A stretch of 64,000 nt of DNA from Larus michahellis. Taxonomy: Eukaryota > Chordata > Aves > Charadriiformes > Laridae. Below the pieces are notes generated by a model. It made no database searches and was not told where the DNA came from. It worked only from the letters and a program-made list of their open reading frames with translations. Below are positions 59,161-64,000 of this stretch, one piece after another. The DNA lies in contig NC_133906.1 in assembly GCF_964199755.1 (NCBI RefSeq), forward strand, positions 17,395,378-17,459,377, given 5' to 3'. How positions within the stretch are numbered: position 1 is the stretch's first letter; every line of letters begins with the position of its first letter. Position numbers and translations under genes: made by a program.

Positions 59161-60637
59161 ACTCTTCTGCACAAAGTTACATTGTACCTTTTTATGCCTG
59201 CGTTTTTCCATACATCATTTTAAATTACAGAAATGCACATCCAGACTCCGACCAAACACCTGACCCTCCCAAAGGGACAGAGCGCTGGTGCAGTTTTTTC
59301 CGTGTGGATGCCCCAGGGAGAGGTTGGGAAGCCGAGCGCTGCCCGCTGTGGCGGGGCTGGCTGAGGACACTGTGCTGCCGTTGTTGAGAGCTTTCTCCTG
59401 CCCGGGGTCCGTGAAAACCCCCCTCCCGCCGGCAGCCCGGGGTGCTGGGTCACTCTCAGCGCTCCCTGATGCCGGAGCCCGGGAGGGTGGCCCTGGGGAC
59501 GCTGGCGGTCGCTGGGAAATCTGTACCAAGGGAAGCAGCGAGCTGTGCAAATGCTGTTACCTATTACAAGTAACAACCTCTTTCCTGCCGGCCAGGCCTC
59601 GCAGAAGAATTGTACATCACTTGTGTAGCTCCTTTCCAACCCCCTCTGGCCGTGCTGGCAGGGGGAAGGGGGTTAAATGCGCCGAGATCCTGATCCACCG
59701 CTCCTCGTGCTGAAAACAAACCCAGACGGACCATGGTCGGAGCACAAACACGCCGTGCAGAGGAGCGGGTGCCTGCTCAGCTCCCGGGAAAGCGGCGTTT
59801 GCTTCCCTCTGCTCTGAAGAGCTCAGTTGCACAGAAGTCCGGCTTTCCTTTTTCATGGGATCTCCATCCTTTAAATACAGAGATCAATTTCCTTTTGGAA
59901 GCTGTCCCGGTCAGTCCTGGAGACCCCCAGTACAGCTCACAAAGGACACAACAATCCGAATAAACCTGCCGTAAATGACTTCTGTAGCATGGGAGATTGT
60001 TTGATCACAAACAACTGCAGGAACATCCCAGTTATTTGCAAACAGAAAAAGGACCCCGTTTTGCTGAATAAATGATTTATTACAAACTGCTCAGCATTTG
60101 GCTGCTAATCCGAGCTGCCGGCTCACCCAAGGCAGGCTCATCTTCCCACAGCTGTTGCATTTCTTTAATAAAAGAGCTTTGCCTGATTAAAAAAATTGCA
60201 AGACCGGTTTAGGATAACCATTAGTGGAAAACCCTGCAACGTTACTGTCCTCTAAACTCTCTGTTATCAGCTGGGCTGTGTCTAGGACCCCTAAGTGATA
60301 GCACACCCAGAAAATAACTTAATTCTGAGCTGTTTTCTGTGGTTTGGGTGGAGGGGCTGACCATGGCTCTGTTTCTCCACTGCTGCTGTCTGTGTTTCTC
60401 TCCGGCAGGCTTCATGCTTGTTCTTCAGCCCCGGGCTGCTGGTAAGGCAGGGACGGCAGTACAACAGCATCTTCCAGCACATCACACTGTGGTGGGGACC
60501 GAGCTGAGTGGGTTTTACTCCATCTGGCCCTTCCGGCCGCCCCGGGACGCAGAGAGCCCTCATCACCAGACGGAGGGATCTTTCCACCCTGGTACCAAAG
60601 TCCAGGCTGTTTCATAACCGTACTTCTTGTACCCTGC

Positions 60638-60650
60638 CACCATCTAGTGG
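60638..60650 (-). promoter_or_regulatory. CTCF-like motif (reverse)
   Basis: Plus-strand caccatctagtgg reads ccactagatggtg on the minus strand, the same 13-base core as the forward motif at 40249. The two face each other across 20 kb that holds the unrecognised minus-strand gene. Confidence 0.45.
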
Positions 60651-61030
60651 TAACTCAGCTGGAAACTCTGCGTCCGGAGATGCGAAGCAGCCTGAGCAGG
60701 TCCTCCATCGCCCGCCTGGCGGGAACCCAAGCTCTGCTCAGGGGTAGCATGGACACGATCTGCAATTTCGTCGTGTAAGGCCGGTGGGAGCACTCTGCTG
60801 ATGAAGCATAAAACCCCACAGATTAACTATGATGAGGTTTCTCCCCCATGTGTCATCCTGCCCTGCTGCTGGCTGTAAGGAGTTTTTAGAAGTGCGCTTG
60901 CACTTGATGTGGTTCTGTGGCTCCATCACTTGGGTCCCTGCTCGGCTTTGGAAAGCTGCAGAGGAGGGAAGGATTGTGGAAGGGTGGTGGGGTGGGATGG
61001 TGGGGGAGCGCAGGAGAGCAATGTGTGCGT

Positions 61031-61060
61031 ACACACACACACACACACGCACACACACAC
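61031..61060 (+). repeat. (AC)n microsatellite
   Basis: Fifteen dinucleotide units with one CG interruption at 61049-61050. Likely polymorphic. Confidence 0.95.
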
Positions 61061-64000
61061 AGAGCTCCAGGCATTCAGCCCCCGGGGGGGCTCTGCACCA
61101 TTTGTTGCCCCCGTGAGCAAAGCCAAGTGCTGAGCCCGCAGCCCCCGGGCAAGTGGCTGGAAATCACCCTGCGCCCTCCCTGCTGTGCGAAGGGGTGCTC
61201 GGATTGGCACAGCACTTTGGAGGAGCTACCTTCTGCCTGGTGTATTTGAAAATAGCCCAAGAAACTACTTTCCTGGCCCACAATTGCTTTTTTTTTTTTT
61301 TTTTTGATTTTTCAGAAAGCACTCAGCAGAGCCAACCGTGAGATTCCCCAGCTGTTTGCTCGTTTCTGCACCACTAAGTTGTGAGTCCTTCTCCCAAGAC
61401 CTGGATATTTGCTCAGGGAGGCTCTGGTTTACCAGCACAAGATCCTTGCTCGGCCCACGCTACTTCTCACTGGTGTTAGTGGGATTGCAAGCGGATTTGG
61501 GCGGGTTCTGCTGGGAAACTCCATCCCTAGCCCGTTCCTCCTGTCTTTGCTGAACCAGCTGCCCCCGGGTAATCCTGCAGCACCGGTGACTGCCCACGAG
61601 CAAGGGATCCCCTTGCACAGGAGGAAGGCGAGTATGCACACACATAAATTAACCCATGCCGTATGTCAAAAAGCTGATCCCCCACAATGCCCGACACCAG
61701 CCCCTGGCAGTCTCAGCAGTGCACTGGCCCATTTGATTTCTTCCCAGGGCCAGAGCTGTGGTTCCCATGAAGACAGAGGGGGTCTCCCCTCAACAACTCT
61801 TCCGGATGGGGTCCTCAGGCACAGAAGAATGAGGTTGCAAATGTTGAGACCCCTTTGGCAGCGCGATGCATGCATTTCGCATTTAGCTTACAGCTTGCTG
61901 CCAGCGTATCACATGTGGTGGGTTTGCTTTTGGGAGGGGAAGTGTGGAGCCAGGCACGGCTTCGTGTTCAGGAACAGGCAAAACACCAGCGTTTGGTGTT
62001 TGTGGATGCTGCAGAAGTAGGGTACTGTACAGACATTGTCTATGCAAACAAGACGGAGCGGTCTCCTTGCAGATTCTGTCTTTTAGGATAATGTTTTCTT
62101 TCCTTCCACTGCCAGAGAGCTCCTGCTTTGATGCTCACACTGCACTCCTCTGGGTAAATGAATCCCAGCTAGTGATGTGCTCGGTGGTGTTTAACCTGCT
62201 GTGATCCGGCACGCTCTGCAGTGCCAGGCTTCCCAGAAGGAATTTGTTATCTGCAATGAGCCCAGAGCTGGGCCACTCGATTCTGGGGGCACAAACATAA
62301 TGCCTTCAACTGGATCAGGCCCCTGGAGCAAGCCCTCCCAGTGCTGTTCCCAAAGCACAGCTTCCCAGGCTCATCCAGCCCCACAGCAGGTACCTGCTTC
62401 CATCTTCAAGCACGCTTGGAGAAAGAGGTGTTAAGCTGTCATGGGCTTTCTGAAGCAGTGACAGTCCTCCAGCAGGCCCCAGGGGATGACCACAATATTT
62501 CCCCTTAAAGATAAGGTAAATTTTTAAGTTAAAAAAATTCTGCCGCGTCCCTTTGCATTTGGCATCACTCCCAGGCCAGGGAAATAGTGCTCAGGAGCTT
62601 TGACACCAGGAGCAGCCAGAGCCACCCCGCAGGGCTGTGTGTCTGTCTGCCGTCCCACATGGGCACCAGTCATTGCCCACGTCTGAAGAATAGAGTGAAA
62701 GGGGCTAAAAAGCTGATGTAGACCAGGAGAGGAAGAGATGGCTCCTGTAATTGTCATCTTTAGGCACTTCAGACAGAGAGAGGAAGACGAGGGGGCGAGG
62801 AGGGATGAGCCCACTGTGGGTGTTTCTCGTGTCTGGGTCTGGATGCGAGACCCCTTCCCACGGCCACTCTAAAAATCTCCAAATCTTTGGGTTGGGAAAG
62901 CAAAAGCCAATTCAATATAACCCTCGTCACAGCTGTAAATCAGATACTGCACGAATTGTCACAGTAAATGAAACCCAGGTCTTGGCTGCTCCGCGGTTTT
63001 ATCAGGGCATTTAAGTAAGTAAATGTCTTTTCCATATTGAAAATGCTGAGGTGGTTCGTTAACTGATTAAAGAACATGTTGGACTTGAATGCACTGCGTG
63101 GTGCTAACTGAATAATCAAGGTAAGCGGGGACCTTTCAAATCCTCAAGCAACAAAATTCAATTAGATGGGAGAGATTCAATTATGCTTTAAAGGGAACCT
63201 GGCTACAAGCGCGCAAGATACGGCAGGAAAATGTATGCAATATAATTTCATGGAAAAGAGCAATTACTTTATCAATAAGACACGCAAAGTGAAATTTGCT
63301 CATCAGTCCTGAATAGAAGCCCAAGTAACGGAGCCTTTTAAGGAGACGATACACGGACCAGGATGGATTTCAGCCGAATGTAAAGGCTGAGAGCCTCAGG
63401 CAGGTTTAAGTGATTTTGATTGATTTCTGTCCAGGTATCAACTGAGGCTTTGGTCCAGTGACTTCATGATATTTGGCCTTGGATAACGGATGTTGTAAGA
63501 AGGATGTAGGACTTTGGCAGTAAGTGTATCCCAATCCCTCTTCATTAAGATAAAGTTTTAGAAATTCAATTGGTTTTGAGCCTGAAGGTGCTGATTCTAT
63601 CTCCCCCAGCATCTCTGCATAACGTTACGTCAATGAAAAAAGCACAGGGAAAAGTCAAACACTTTGCAAAAGAACACAGACATTTGAATTTAATAAATTA
63701 TAAAATTAAAGATTCTAATTTGTATATACATTTTTAATATACAAGAAACGGCTATTTATTGCAATTTCTGTTAAGGCATATGTAAGTGAATGGAAGTTGC
63801 ATATAGATACTCAGATGAACATAGCTAATACTGTGCATTGTAGGTGAGTAAATAAGACATTAAATGCATTACGTAATAAAATAAAACATAAGACCCTTTG
63901 AGTACTGGTAAAGCACCATTTCTAGAATTCTCAAAATATCTGAAAGCATTCTATGGAGATGTTGTGAGACTCTAAATATTGAATGGATATATGAATATAA
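61061..64000. other. Right-end intergenic DNA
   Basis: No supported gene. 61.4-62.4 kb has long but featureless frames in GC-rich DNA. From about 63.0 to 63.6 kb the sequence is AT-balanced, rich in ATTA/TAAT and 'caattaga'-type words and free of repeats, which is how conserved enhancers often look; alignment would be needed. A T-run lies at 61290-61305. Confidence 0.45.

Larger units (their letters stand above)
55261..60636. other. Intergenic DNA, right part
   Basis: GC-variable sequence without a supported gene. It contains a TTTG microsatellite at 57171-57195 and an AT-rich inverted repeat at 59092-59160. Numerous 60-140 codon frames are scattered over both strands, overlap each other, and show no domains. 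Confidence 0.5.

Noticed and set aside
39276-64000. Exons of FLT4 or SCGB3A1, expected 3' of CNOT6 in human
   Set aside because: No kinase, immunoglobulin-domain or secretoglobin motifs were found in either strand's frames; those genes may lie beyond the window or be absent.
1-64000. CRISPR arrays, operons, tRNA or rRNA genes
   Set aside because: The tandem repeats seen are microsatellites or single duplications without regular spacers, the genome is vertebrate, and no tRNA cloverleaf or rRNA core sequence was noticed.

Overview
The window is nuclear DNA from a vertebrate, most likely a bird. It holds chicken-repeat-1 (CR1) LINE fragments with the typical 8-bp 3' tandem repeats, a CpG-island promoter, long AT-rich introns and a spliced gene whose protein is nearly the same as human CNOT6 as I recall it. 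There are no operons and no prokaryotic features.

Layout. 1-6.4 kb is upstream DNA with one clear CR1 copy and no gene that I can support. 6.4-8.0 kb is a GC-rich CpG island with the CNOT6 promoter, a probable non-coding exon 1 ending at 6911, an 82-bp perfect palindrome, long G-runs and a second promoter-like cluster (paired CCAAT, GC box, CACGTG). 8-21.8 kb is the long first intron. 21.8-35.4 kb carries eleven coding exons of CNOT6 on the plus strand. All have GT-AG boundaries and matching phases, and they give 1674 nt, that is 557 codons plus TAG. About 35.4-39.3 kb is a long 3' UTR with several poly(A) signals.

39.3-64 kb is intergenic except for one candidate on the minus strand. A 326-codon uninterrupted frame (52765 to 51785) begins with an optimal Kozak ATG placed 2 nt after a good splice acceptor. 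A strong donor lies 1.7 kb upstream in a CpG-rich stretch, and a poly(A) signal lies 2 kb downstream. I do not recognise the protein. This is the best candidate here for something undescribed. CR1 fragments near 45.3 and 49.3 kb, microsatellites, and CTCF-like motifs at 40.25 and 60.64 kb in convergent orientation make up the rest.

Function. CNOT6 (CCR4a) is a catalytic deadenylase of the CCR4-NOT complex that shortens mRNA poly(A) tails. The LRR region, the EEP nuclease domain and the expected catalytic residues (E240, D412, N414, H531) are all present, so the gene looks intact.
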